A DNA stretch of 58,242 bases from Candidatus Mediterraneibacter merdavium (GTDB lineage: Bacteria > Bacillota > Clostridia > Lachnospirales > Lachnospiraceae), in contig DWYT01000059.1 of NCBI GenBank assembly GCA_019118545.1, positions 1 through 58,242 on the forward strand, read 5' to 3'. The translations under genes and the position numbers were made by a program. Shown here piece by piece: positions 17,438-25,801 of this stretch. How positions within the stretch are numbered: the first letter of the stretch is position 1; every line of letters begins with the position of its first letter. Under the pieces are notes generated by a model. It searched no databases. It saw nothing but the letters and a program-made list of their open reading frames with translations, and was not told where the DNA came from.

Positions 17438-18718
17438 TTACTGTTCAGAAATCGCCTTTGTAACCTCATCCTGTATTATCTCGATGCCCTCGTCCACGGT
17501 CAGGGTTCCGGCATAGATGTCCAGCATCGTCTGCTCTACCTCCGGCTCCCACACGCGTCTGGAAGCATTATTTACATATTTCACACTGTAATCAAACTGC
17601 TCAATCAGATTTCCTACATTTACCTCAAAACCCTGATCCGCAAATGTCTGCACCCATGTATCCTCAAGGCCGTTGTACGCCGGAATCGCCACACCGGACT
17701 CTCCCTGAATCCGCTGTCCCTCCTCAGAGCCTAAGAATTTCAGGAAATCCATGGCAAGATCATGGTTCTTCCCCTCAGCCGCCGTCGCGTAGGAAACACT
17801 GTTTGATATCACGGCGCGTCCGTCTCCCTCAGCCGGATCCGGGCATTTTGGCAGAACAGCCACATCCCACTTTCCATTCATGTCGCCATAAGTTTTACAC
17901 AGGTTAGCCAGATCCCAGTTTCCTGCATAGTACATTGCTCCCTGCCCGGAAAAGAACATCTCGGCTGCCCCTGTATTGGCAAACTGTTCCTGTGTCGGGC
18001 ACCAGTCGTTCTCCTGAAGACCCACATAATATTTGATTGCCTCTGCCGTCGCATCTTCTGTGTACATCGCTTCGGAGCCGTCGTCGCTTAAGATCTTTCC
18101 GCCGTTTTGGTATACAAAGTTCCAGTACCCGATCTGGTCATGGGAGTATGCCATATACCCATATTTTCCTGTTGCGTCATAGATCTTCTGTGACGCGCTC
18201 TCAATATCGTCCCATGTCCACTCAGTTGTCGGATACTCCACTCCTGCCTGATCAAAAAGTTCCTTGTTATAAAGAAGCGCCACAGTATCTTTGTCCTTTG
18301 GAACACCGTAAATCTTGCCGTCGCTGCCCTTTGCGTTCTCCACAGATATCTCCGAGTAATCAGACTCATTTACAATATCTGTACAGTCTGCCAATATTCC
18401 CGCGTCAGCGTATGTAAACATCTGGTTCGAATGCATCCAGAAAATGTCGGGAAGTGAATTGCTCTTTGCGGCTGCCTCAAGCTTTGTCCAGTACTCGTCC
18501 CAACCCGATGCCTGTACCTCGATCTTCACATCCGGGTAATCCGCCATATATGCCTCTGCCATGGCTTCCATACCTTCCTTCTGCCCGGAATCCCAGATCA
18601 TAAACACCAGACTGCCGGAATCCGCGCTGCCGCCGCCCGACGAACCGCATGCCGCCAATCCACATGTCATTGCCCCCGCAAGACCTGCTGCAACTACCTT
18701 TTTCCACAACTTGTTCAT
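17438..18718 (-). CDS. Extracellular sugar-binding lipoprotein (MsmE type)
   Basis: 426 residues, solute-binding protein family 1. A signal peptide with lipobox LAAC (cysteine near residue 24: CGLAACGSSGGGSADSG) anchors it to the membrane; a Gly/Ser linker follows. Features such as GVPKDKDTVALLYNKELFDQAG and the Trp/Tyr-rich sugar cleft are typical. First gene of the alpha-galactoside operon. RBS AAGGAGG lies 8 bases before the ATG. The divergent regulatory region lies upstream, with the AraC regulator on the other side. Confidence 0.95.
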   Translation of the reverse strand: MNKLWKKVVAAGLAGAMTCGLAACGSSGGGSADSGSLVFMIWDSGQKEGMEAMAEAYMADYPDVKIEVQASGWDEYWTKLEAAAKSNSLPDIFWMHSNQMFTYADAGILADCTDIVNESDYSEISVENAKGSDGKIYGVPKDKDTVALLYNKELFDQAGVEYPTTEWTWDDIESASQKIYDATGKYGYMAYSHDQIGYWNFVYQNGGKILSDDGSEAMYTEDATAEAIKYYVGLQENDWCPTQEQFANTGAAEMFFSGQGAMYYAGNWDLANLCKTYGDMNGKWDVAVLPKCPDPAEGDGRAVISNSVSYATAAEGKNHDLAMDFLKFLGSEEGQRIQGESGVAIPAYNGLEDTWVQTFADQGFEVNVGNLIEQFDYSVKYVNNASRRVWEPEVEQTMLDIYAGTLTVDEGIEIIQDEVTKAISEQ

Positions 18719-18869
18719 ATTATAAATTCCTCCTTGTCATTGACCCTTTTAAGTAGTCTCAGATATTTGGGAGGCCCGCCGGCAGAGCCCTCATTCCCTT
18801 AACATGTTATTGTAGGTACATTTTAGCAATGGGCATCATGTCCCACCATATCAGCATGAACGCAAAATT

Positions 18870-18928
18870 ATACCAAAATGCACCGCATGAAAAAATGGTA
18901 TACATCCATGTGCATTTTGGTATATAAT
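18870..18928. promoter_or_regulatory. 14-bp inverted-repeat operator and promoter of the AraC gene
   Basis: ATACCAAAATGCAC (18870-18883) is repeated in exact inverted orientation (GTGCATTTTGGTAT, 18910-18923), 26 bases apart. The right arm touches the -10 TATAAT at 18923-18928 of the plus-strand regulator, and the left arm faces the MsmE-type operon. Paired half-sites are the form expected for an AraC-type dimer; binding by the adjacent regulator is inferred. Confidence 0.65.
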
Positions 18929-18957
18929 GAGAAAAAGTCCAGCTAGGAGTGATTATA

Positions 18958-19815
18958 TTGAAACCCGGATTGTTTTATCTCTTTCCAAATGAAAATTTTC
19001 TCGACCTGAACCCCTATCAGGGCGGATACGCTGATAATGACGGAGCCGCTTCCTTCGGGCCGTGTACAAGAAATCATTATCTCTTTCACTATGTGATATC
19101 AGGTGCGGGGACGCTCAATGCCGACGATACCGGACTGGTAGAAAGGCAGTTCAAAATCCACACAGGTCAGGGATTTCTTATCTTTCCCGGGCGGGTCACC
19201 ATCTACTGGGCCGATAAACAGCACCCTTGGGAGTATGTATGGATCGAGTTTGACGGAATCTATGCTTCTGAGATCATAAAAGAGGCGGGACTTAGCAAGG
19301 AATCCCCCATATATAAACCAAAAGACCGTATCCTTGCAAACGCACTGAAAGACACTATGATGGAGCTGGCAGGTGAGGTAAAGGGAACTCATTTTTATAA
19401 AATGTCAAAACTATACCAGTTTGCAGATTATTTTATCCGCGCGGCCGGAGGAACCTCTATGCCGTCGCCCGCCAATGTCTCACTATCCGATTACTATATG
19501 CAGACTGCATTTTTATATATTGAGAAGAACTTTATGAACGATATCTCCGTGGAGTCCATTGCCGCCAGATGCAATATTCACCGCAATCAGCTCCTTAAGC
19601 TGTTCAAAGAGAGGATCGGGCAAGGGCCTCAGGAATATCTGATCAAGTACCGCATGTCCAAGGCGGCTCAGCTTCTGCTCACTACCGGACTGTCTGTAAA
19701 TGAGATTGGAAACGCCGTGGGATATGCAAATCAGCTCCATTTCTCAAGAGCGTTTAAGAATGTATACGGAATGTCGCCCAAAATTTTCCGGGAAAACAAG
19801 CGAAACTCTGTATAA
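18958..19815 (+). CDS. AraC-family regulator of the alpha-galactoside operon (MsmR type)
   Basis: About 285 residues: N-terminal cupin/AraC_binding domain (residues 5-150) and C-terminal double helix-turn-helix (about 185-283, SVESIAARCNIHRNQLLKLFKE and SVNEIGNAVGYANQLHFSRAFK). Start is the TTG at 18958, 8 bases after TAGGAG; a GTG at 18949 would overlap the ribosome binding site. Divergent from the binding protein/permease/alpha-galactosidase operon and next to a 14-bp inverted repeat, so it most likely activates that operon in response to an alpha-galactoside. Confidence 0.9.
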   Translation: MKPGLFYLFPNENFLDLNPYQGGYADNDGAASFGPCTRNHYLFHYVISGAGTLNADDTGLVERQFKIHTGQGFLIFPGRVTIYWADKQHPWEYVWIEFDGIYASEIIKEAGLSKESPIYKPKDRILANALKDTMMELAGEVKGTHFYKMSKLYQFADYFIRAAGGTSMPSPANVSLSDYYMQTAFLYIEKNFMNDISVESIAARCNIHRNQLLKLFKERIGQGPQEYLIKYRMSKAAQLLLTTGLSVNEIGNAVGYANQLHFSRAFKNVYGMSPKIFRENKRNSV

Positions 19816-19838
19816 ACGTGTTGTATCTGGAAACAGGC

Positions 19839-19892
19839 AGGCGCGCTGTCCTGAGATCATCATTGATCCGCAGAAAGCGCGCCTTCTTTTTT
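19839..19892 (+). terminator. Rho-independent terminator after the AraC regulator
   Basis: AGGCGCGCT (19839-19847) pairs exactly with AGCGCGCCT (19876-19884), followed by TTCTTTTTT. The 3' stem and T-tract lie inside the last codons of the convergent tadA gene, which ends at 19860, so the DNA does double duty. Confidence 0.75.
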
Positions 19893-20399
19893 AATCTTTT
19901 TCATCTTCTGTCTCTTCCTCAGTTCCCGGAAAAAGTCTTTCATAATGGAGCTGCATTCTTCCTCCAACACTCCCGTGGTAAGCTGTACCTGATGGTTAAA
20001 CTCCTGTACATCCAGCAGATTAAGGATCGAACCCGCGCACCCTGCCTTCGGGTTCATGCAGCCTACCACCACTCTTGTAAGGCGGGACTGGACGATTGCC
20101 CCTGCGCACATCTGGCAAGGTTCCAGCGTCACATACATGGTGCAGTCCTCAAGACGCCAGTCTCCCATCCGTCTGCTCGCCTTTTTGATGGCCGCGATCT
20201 CCGCGTGGGCCAGTGGATTCTTGTCCGTATTCCTGCGGTTATATCCCCTTCCGATGATCTTCCCGTCATGTACGATCACACAGCCGATGGGCGTCTCGTT
20301 AAGCTCATAGGCTTTCACTGCCTGCTTAAGTGCTGCCCTCATATATTTTTCATCAGTCTTTCTCTGCTCTTCAAAAAATCCTTCTATTTTCTCAGACAT
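19860..20399 (-). CDS. tadA: tRNA adenosine(34) deaminase TadA
   Basis: 179 residues. Deaminates A34 to inosine in tRNA-Arg(ACG). Zinc and catalytic motifs: HAE in NPLAHAEIAAIKKA and PCxxC in LEPCQMCAGAIV; the N-region NETPIGCVIVHDGKIIGRGYN is typical. I chose the ATG at 20399, which has AAAGGG before it and gives a normal N-terminus; the longer frame adds 38 residues read from a palindrome-rich spacer. The C-terminal 20 residues are Lys/Arg-rich. Overlaps the terminator of the facing gene. Confidence 0.95.
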   Translation of the reverse strand: MSEKIEGFFEEQRKTDEKYMRAALKQAVKAYELNETPIGCVIVHDGKIIGRGYNRRNTDKNPLAHAEIAAIKKASRRMGDWRLEDCTMYVTLEPCQMCAGAIVQSRLTRVVVGCMNPKAGCAGSILNLLDVQEFNHQVQLTTGVLEEECSSIMKDFFRELRKRQKMKKIKKEGALSADQ

Positions 20400-20448
20400 T
20401 TTATTTTTCCCTTTGTCTTTCTTTATTCCCGCCAGCAGCGGGCCAAGC

Positions 20449-20466
20449 GGACATGCCTGCATGTCC
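20449..20466. repeat. 18-bp palindrome in the tadA/DUF6128 spacer
   Basis: GGACATGC-CT-GCATGTCC, perfect 8-bp arms. It sits 50 bases upstream of the tadA start among other GC-rich hairpins (GCGGCTTCGCGCCGCG near 20490). The whole 20410-20520 stretch looks unlike the neighbouring promoters and may be a dispersed intergenic repeat; no gene is evident. Confidence 0.45.
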
Positions 20467-20596
20467 ATTTGACGGCTTTCTTTAACTGCGGCTTCGCGCC
20501 GCGTGACACTCACCGTCAGCTCGCATCATACCGTGTTCTTTTTTCCCTGATCCTTGAATACACTAGATTGAAACGAGACAAGATCAGAGGTAATCT

Positions 20597-21730
20597 ATGA
20601 ATCCCGGTACATTTTATCTATATGAATATGAAAACGGCAGACGCACACGCAATATCGGCTTTATCAAGGTAAGCCGCCACTACCGCTCCTGCATCCTCCA
20701 GCTCCACGCGCGGGGCGTCCCCGTGGGAAACGGAGCATCCGTACAGTTGTGGGCCTTTTTCCGCGACGATGGCGGCAGCCTTATAGCTGAGCAGATCGCT
20801 GTGCTTAACTGCTTTGGACGAAGCATCTCCGCGCGCCTTCCCGTCTCAGAGACACGTTTCCCGGACGGGCGGCCCCTGTCACAGATCGACGGGTTTATCG
20901 TCAAACTCCCCGGAAGAAACCCGGCTATGTTCTGGATGGCCTCCGCATTTTTCTTCGATGTGGATATCCAAAGGATGAAAACAGCCTCTTCCATTCCAAA
21001 AACTCAGACTGCCGAAGCTATCGCCGCTGAGACGGCCAACGCAGAGACCGACGATGCTGAGCCGCGCGCGACTGAGGCAGTCCGCACGGAGCCGGATGTG
21101 GTTGAAGCGGTCACTGCCGAGCCAAACACGGATGAGGCAGACCATGCTGAACCGGTCGTGACTGAGTCGGATTCTGCTCATGTCACCGCTGAGGCAGACC
21201 ATGACAGAGCAGGTGTCACCAAGTCGTCTGACACTGAGCTGGACGCGGCGGTATCAGCCGATGCCGGGCCGGGCATTACTGAGCCAGATTCTGCTCATGC
21301 CGCCGCTGAGGCAGACCATGACGAAGCGGGTGTTAGCAAGTCATCTGGAACTGAGCCGGACGTGACTGAGACGGACAATGCCGCGCTTTCTGAAGCCGCC
21401 GCTTCATCTGCGCAGCCTGCCGCCAGAAAAATCCAGCGTGCAGATATGTCCCAGCTTCCGAGGAGGTTCTGGCCTCTCGCCAACAACAGCTTTCTCCTGC
21501 ACGGCTATCACAACTATGGTCACCTCATGCTCATCGAAGAGGACGGGCGGCTGTGGCTTGGGGTTCCCGGCACATACGCCCCGCAGGAGGCCCGAGCGGC
21601 TGACCTGTTCGGGTTCCCCCGCTTTACACGCTCCTACGCTGAATCACCGGAGCTGACGGCGGAGGAACGCACTGACGATGCTGACTTCGGCCACTGGTGC
21701 CGCTGCGTGGGAAGCATCCCGCCGCGCTGA
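20597..21730 (+). CDS. DUF6128-type protein with repeat-rich acidic linker
   Basis: 377 residues, no signal peptide. N-terminal domain (1-125) begins FYLYEYENGRRTRNIGFIKV; C-terminal domain (about 285-377) contains FWPLANNSFLLHGYHNYGHLMLIEEDG. Both are conserved in Lachnospiraceae hypothetical proteins, and I assign the DUF6128 label from memory. Between them lies a ~150-residue Glu/Ala/Asp/Thr linker with two 28-residue copies (84 bp each, 21161-21244 and 21278-21361) containing AEADHD.AGV.KSS.TE. RBS AGAGG before the ATG. Function unknown; its neighbours are dgt (convergent) and tadA (divergent). Confidence 0.8.
   Translation: MNPGTFYLYEYENGRRTRNIGFIKVSRHYRSCILQLHARGVPVGNGASVQLWAFFRDDGGSLIAEQIAVLNCFGRSISARLPVSETRFPDGRPLSQIDGFIVKLPGRNPAMFWMASAFFFDVDIQRMKTASSIPKTQTAEAIAAETANAETDDAEPRATEAVRTEPDVVEAVTAEPNTDEADHAEPVVTESDSAHVTAEADHDRAGVTKSSDTELDAAVSADAGPGITEPDSAHAAAEADHDEAGVSKSSGTEPDVTETDNAALSEAAASSAQPAARKIQRADMSQLPRRFWPLANNSFLLHGYHNYGHLMLIEEDGRLWLGVPGTYAPQEARAADLFGFPRFTRSYAESPELTAEERTDDADFGHWCRCVGSIPPR
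21161..21361 (+). repeat. Two 84-bp coding repeats in the linker
   Basis: Units 21161-21244 and 21278-21361, separated by 33 bases, start ACTGAG and end GGAC; they differ at scattered positions. Further degenerate units lie upstream (around 21080-21160). Length variation between strains by slippage or recombination is expected. Confidence 0.7.
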
Positions 21731-21790
21731 CGGCGGATCTTCGGCATCTTACAGGAACTTTGCCGCTTTTGCCGCAGGCTTACAGCATCC

Positions 21791-23197
21791 TCACAGCATC
21801 CCGTTCATTTCCTGATACAGCCTTTTGGCATAGCTGTCCGTCATGCCGCACACATAGTCAGTCACAAGGAGGAGACGCAGATAAAGCTTCTCCTCCTCGC
21901 TTTTTCCTTCTGCCTGACGCTTATACGCATTCTTATAATTATCTGATATGAAGGATACGACCCGTCTGTCGATGGTATCCTGCGGCTCGTCCGTGTCATA
22001 GTACAGGGCCGCGTGAACCAGCTTGTCCATAAGATAATTTAAAATCGATGATTCCGACACTTCCATCTTGTAAATCGCCATAGATGAAAATACGCGCCGG
22101 TATGCCATATCCCCCAGCAGCTCCATTAGCTTCTGCCCGAATGTATCATGGAATAAATCGTGCCGGAACGTGCCCTCCATGATGCTGTCATAGTTGGAGG
22201 TAAATCCATATGTGGCGCAGTTTATAAGAAATCCCTGCGCACTCACGATCCAGTTTTTTACCGCATAGGACGCCGGGTCGCTCACACCCTTGGCCGCCCC
22301 TCTGTCGCAGAGCTGTCTTAGCTTCTCCAACGGGCGGAACGCCGCCTTTGTAAACTCCTTGTCCAGAGGTGCAAGCTCCTGCGCAAGCATATCATAAGTG
22401 ATAAATCCTTTGACGAAAGCGTCCTCTATATCTGCCGTCTTATAGGCAAGGTCATCCGCCGCCTCAAGGATATAGGTGAGGGGATGTCTGTTGCTGCCCG
22501 CGCCCGTCGCTTCTGTCACACTCCGGAAGATCTTCTCCTCTGCAAGATAATATCCCATCTTCTTGTCCTTGATATTCCCACTGTTCTCATCTATGTCCGT
22601 AGAGGCGCCGGGATACTTAATAATTGTGTTAAGAAGCGCATACGTCAGGTTCATGCCGTGCTCATCCACGAGATAATGAAGCCTTGTCACAAGACGAAGC
22701 GCCTGAGCGTTGCCCTCAAAATGCAGGAGATCCTGCTTCATCTGCTCTGTGAGCATGTCCATGACAGATTTCCCCTTGAAAGAAAGCTTTGGCAGCCACC
22801 GCGCGAACCACTCTCTGATCGCCACCTCTCCGAAATGCCCGAACGGCGGATTCCCGATATCGTGGATCAGTCCCGCACATTCAAGGATATGGGAGATATC
22901 CTCTTTCATCTGCGGGGTAAACCCGGAATTTCTCCGGTATGTAAGTATGTTCTCCCCGATATTCTGTCCCAGTGATTTACCCAGCGAAGAAACTTCCAGT
23001 GAATGGGTCAGCCTTGTACGGATAAAATCGCTCTTATCGAGGGGAAACACCTGCGTCTTGTCCTGAAGCCTCCGAAAGGACGCGCTGCCGATAATCCTGT
23101 GGTAATCCTTCTCAAACTCACTTCTTAAGTCCGACGACCGCTGTCTCTGCGAACTCTCGCGCTCCCGCCGTGTGGATAACAGTGTTTTCCATTCCAT
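21791..23197 (-). CDS. dgt: Deoxyguanosinetriphosphate triphosphohydrolase (dGTPase)
   Basis: About 468 residues, HD-domain dNTP triphosphohydrolase. It cleaves dGTP (or dNTPs) to deoxynucleoside and triphosphate, controlling dNTP pools. The HD motif is in AGLIHDIGNPPFGHFGE, with upstream histidine in RLTHSLEVS and later LEAADDLAYKTADIEDA. Start chosen at 23197 (GGAAAGG about 12 bases upstream); the longer frame adds 29 charged residues. Ends 60 bases from the convergent DUF6128-type gene. Confidence 0.95.
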   Translation of the reverse strand: MEWKTLLSTRRERESSQRQRSSDLRSEFEKDYHRIIGSASFRRLQDKTQVFPLDKSDFIRTRLTHSLEVSSLGKSLGQNIGENILTYRRNSGFTPQMKEDISHILECAGLIHDIGNPPFGHFGEVAIREWFARWLPKLSFKGKSVMDMLTEQMKQDLLHFEGNAQALRLVTRLHYLVDEHGMNLTYALLNTIIKYPGASTDIDENSGNIKDKKMGYYLAEEKIFRSVTEATGAGSNRHPLTYILEAADDLAYKTADIEDAFVKGFITYDMLAQELAPLDKEFTKAAFRPLEKLRQLCDRGAAKGVSDPASYAVKNWIVSAQGFLINCATYGFTSNYDSIMEGTFRHDLFHDTFGQKLMELLGDMAYRRVFSSMAIYKMEVSESSILNYLMDKLVHAALYYDTDEPQDTIDRRVVSFISDNYKNAYKRQAEGKSEEEKLYLRLLLVTDYVCGMTDSYAKRLYQEMNGML

Positions 23198-23253
23198 AGC
23201 CTTGATTCCTTTCCTCTCCCCGTCTGCCGGACTTCTCTTTGCCGGATACATCT

Positions 23254-23280
23254 CACCCCGCAGACTTTCGCTGCGGGGTG
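23254..23280 (-). terminator. 10-bp GC stem-loop upstream of dgt
   Basis: CACCCCGCAG (23254-23263) and CTGCGGGGTG (23271-23280) form a perfect stem with a 7-base loop, 40 bases after the stop of the HTH gene and 57 bases before the dgt start. No T-tract on the minus strand, so it may instead be an attenuating or mRNA-protecting structure. Confidence 0.5.
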
Positions 23281-23320
23281 TCATTTCACTTTATTGATTA
23301 TTATAGATTATTGCTGTTCC

Positions 23321-24238
23321 TTAGTCCAGATAAATCGGCGGCTCATAGGCTTTTCCAAGGAGCGCTTTCTTCCGCTCCTGAAGTCCTAAGAACGCCCACT
23401 CTGTCATATCTGTCCACTTATGAATGGTGCGGTCGTATACCTGTACATATCCGATACGCGTGGGGTGCATACGCACACTGTTGGACTGGTACTCTCTTCC
23501 CGTATAAGGATTCACCTCGCCCACCTGCGTATCTTCCTCCACGTCGTCATAACCGATGACAGGTTCAAAATCCTTTTCCTCCTGCTGCGGGGAATCTGCT
23601 TCTTTTCCGGCCTCTGCTGCCTTTCCCGCCTCTGCCGGGCCAATGGCCTCCGCCGCTTTGGACAACCCGTCCACTTTTCCGGCCTTTACGTTCTCCTCAA
23701 GCACGGAAAGATCCTTGTGCATGTCGTAGAGTTCTCCGATTGTCATATCCCTCTCGTCCGGTCCCGGCTCGTCTGAGGATTGCGACGGTTTTCCCGCAGG
23801 AGATTGTACCGTCTCTTGCGCCGCTTCTCCGGCGGACTGCGCCGACTTTTCCACCAACGGCTGTGCCGTCTCTTGCGCCGCCTTTACTGCTTCTTCCACA
23901 GACTTTAAGGGTTCTTCTTTAGACAGCGCCTGCTGTTCTGCCAAGGCCTCCACTTTTTCTGTGCGCTCTGCTGCCGCTCTTTCCAGAGCCGCCGTACTGC
24001 GGGACTGTGTATGGGCGTCGCTGCCCATTATGCTCAGATGGAACGGACATCCTAGAATCTCTGCAATCATGCGCATATCCTGTTCCTGAAAATTATCTCT
24101 TCCAAGTCTCTGCGTCAGGTTCTGGCGCGACATTTTTTTCCTTGTCTTTTTCTCGATCATCTCTGCGAGCTGCTTGATGCTCATTCCCTTCCTCCCAAGG
24201 ATGATCTTGACCTGTTCCCCAAACGTTAAATCTTCCAT
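23321..24238 (-). CDS. Helix-turn-helix protein with low-complexity middle
   Basis: 305 residues. Residues 1-75 form an XRE-like domain (FGEQVKIILGRKGMSIKQLAEMIEKKT, with the recognition helix SRQNLTQRLG). The middle (about 75-215) is Ala/Glu/Gln/Ser-rich with AQE.AQ repeats and is probably disordered. The C-terminal 90 residues are conserved-looking (VIGYDDVEEDTQVGEVNPYTGREYQSNSVRMHP) but unknown to me. RBS GAGGAAAACC before the ATG. It may be a regulator or a DNA-associated scaffold; function not determined. Confidence 0.8.
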   Translation of the reverse strand: MEDLTFGEQVKIILGRKGMSIKQLAEMIEKKTRKKMSRQNLTQRLGRDNFQEQDMRMIAEILGCPFHLSIMGSDAHTQSRSTAALERAAAERTEKVEALAEQQALSKEEPLKSVEEAVKAAQETAQPLVEKSAQSAGEAAQETVQSPAGKPSQSSDEPGPDERDMTIGELYDMHKDLSVLEENVKAGKVDGLSKAAEAIGPAEAGKAAEAGKEADSPQQEEKDFEPVIGYDDVEEDTQVGEVNPYTGREYQSNSVRMHPTRIGYVQVYDRTIHKWTDMTEWAFLGLQERKKALLGKAYEPPIYLD

Positions 24239-24384
24239 GGTTTTCCTCCTTATCCTATGTATCTATACCCTCTCATCAGACGATGTGGAAACAATATAAT
24301 TGCTTGATAAAGCTATTATTTTACTTTTCCATTCTAACAAATCCTGTATGGAACGTCAATCACCGTCAACACAACGCGCGGACA

Positions 24385-25179
24385 TCATTGCTGCAGATAT
24401 TCCTCCAGCGTCAGTCCCTGCTCATGGATCTCTTTCGCAGCCTCAGTCCCAACATAGCGGTAATGCCATGGCTCATATATGATCCCCGTAACTTCCGCCT
24501 TATCCTGAGGATAGCGCAGGATAAAACCGTATTCCCAGCAGTGCTCCATAAGCCACTTCTGTTCCTCGGTATCGCCCTGCCTGTCGTCCAGCGCAGAATA
24601 AGCTGACGATATAATATCCACCGCAAGTCCTGTGGCATGCTCGCTTGTCCCGGGAACCGCCACTGATTTCTTCGTCTCGTCATAAGCGTCCAGCGGCTTG
24701 TACCCCTGACTGATCCAGTCGTTCATCGTGGCATTGAACACTGTCCTCTGATACTCATAATCACGGTACGCGGATGTAACATACATGCTCAGTCCTGCCG
24801 CCGCCCCATCGTCCAGCATCTTCTGGAGAGCCTCTGCGATTCTTGTATCCACTGAGCGCTCACTCTCAATCTCCACAAGTCCGGCCGGAGCATAGGAGGT
24901 GTCCAGAGGGTGCTCTTCATTCACCAGCGCGAGCGCCCATCCGTCGTCGTTTCCCGCCAGAACCGCCGCATTGTTATGGGCGGCTTCATTTTTGCTGACC
25001 TGCAGAGAAAGAGCCTCATTCTTCTCTGTCAGGCTAGTGTTTTCTTTCTTATGCTTTGCTTCGTTTTTTGAAATAATCACATTTGCGATAAGCGCGGTAA
25101 ATAAAACTCCGGCGAGAGCGCCGATAACCACGCCGACAAGAAATAACTGTTTTATCTTCTGGACTTTCATCTTTCTCAT
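24385..25179 (-). CDS. VanY-type D-alanyl-D-alanine carboxypeptidase (M15B)
   Basis: 264 residues, N-terminal membrane anchor (8-33), a coiled segment (35-65, KNEAKHKKENTSL..), then the metallopeptidase domain with zinc motifs SEHATGLAVD (SxHxxGxAxD) and IIYEPWHYRYVG (ExPWHxR). It trims the terminal D-Ala of peptidoglycan stem peptides outside the membrane. Its ATG overlaps the PPTase stop by 4 bases (ATGA), so it is translated from the GGDEF/EAL-PPTase mRNA. No other vancomycin-resistance genes are near. Confidence 0.92.
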   Translation of the reverse strand: MRKMKVQKIKQLFLVGVVIGALAGVLFTALIANVIISKNEAKHKKENTSLTEKNEALSLQVSKNEAAHNNAAVLAGNDDGWALALVNEEHPLDTSYAPAGLVEIESERSVDTRIAEALQKMLDDGAAAGLSMYVTSAYRDYEYQRTVFNATMNDWISQGYKPLDAYDETKKSVAVPGTSEHATGLAVDIISSAYSALDDRQGDTEEQKWLMEHCWEYGFILRYPQDKAEVTGIIYEPWHYRYVGTEAAKEIHEQGLTLEEYLQQ

Positions 25180-25799
25180 AGCTTCAACTCCATATGCAGT
25201 CCGATGTCAGTCTCTTTATCCGTAGAGCAGACCGCCATCTTATATGGCACTGCGTCAATTTTATATTCCACGTAATAATACTCCTGCGAAAACTCCGCTG
25301 GCTGCCTGATCAGAACCGGCGGTTCTCCAAGACGAATACAGAAGGAATTAACAGGAAGGGCCATCCCTCTTCCGGTAGCTTTCATAAAGCTTTCTTTGAG
25401 TACCCAGTAGCGGTAAAAGAGCTGCGTCCTTCCTTCTTCTGTTTTCTCCTTCATGATCGTCTCATATTCCTCAGGGCAAAAAAATCTCCTTGCCACATTT
25501 TCCCTGAATACGCCGATCTTCTCCAAATCGCATCCCACGCGCACACTTTTACTGTCCGCTGCCGCGCACATCACATATTCCCCGGAATGCGAGAAATTGA
25601 CTGCCGAATCCTCCGGCAGTCCATATTCTCTGCGTATTTTCATCCAAAGCGCCCAGACCCCCACACTCTGTGCCTTCATCTCCACAGAACGCAGCGCGTC
25701 CGACTTCTTCCTGCGAAATTCGGGCAGTGTGCGGTAATATCTCTCATAACATTCTCTTTCATACAGCGGAGACGCCTCCGCAATCCACGCTCTGACCAT
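25176..25799 (-). CDS. 4'-phosphopantetheinyl transferase, Sfp type
   Basis: 207 residues. Transfers phosphopantetheine from CoA to acyl- or peptidyl-carrier proteins. Magnesium/CoA motif VGCDLEKI (GxDxE) and WVLKESFMKATGRGM (WxxKESxxK) are both present, and NFSHSGEYV is the first signature. Its usual clients (fatty acid, NRPS or PKS carriers) are not in the window. Two bases after the GGDEF/EAL stop and 4-base overlap with the VanY gene, an odd operon mix. Confidence 0.9.
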   Translation of the reverse strand: MVRAWIAEASPLYERECYERYYRTLPEFRRKKSDALRSVEMKAQSVGVWALWMKIRREYGLPEDSAVNFSHSGEYVMCAAADSKSVRVGCDLEKIGVFRENVARRFFCPEEYETIMKEKTEEGRTQLFYRYWVLKESFMKATGRGMALPVNSFCIRLGEPPVLIRQPAEFSQEYYYVEYKIDAVPYKMAVCSTDKETDIGLHMELKL

Positions 25800-25801
25800 C
25801 T

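Noticed and set aside
20400-20513. 38-residue N-terminal extension of TadA
   Set aside because: It comes from a palindrome-rich spacer; the ATG at 20399 has its own ribosome site and gives the usual TadA length.
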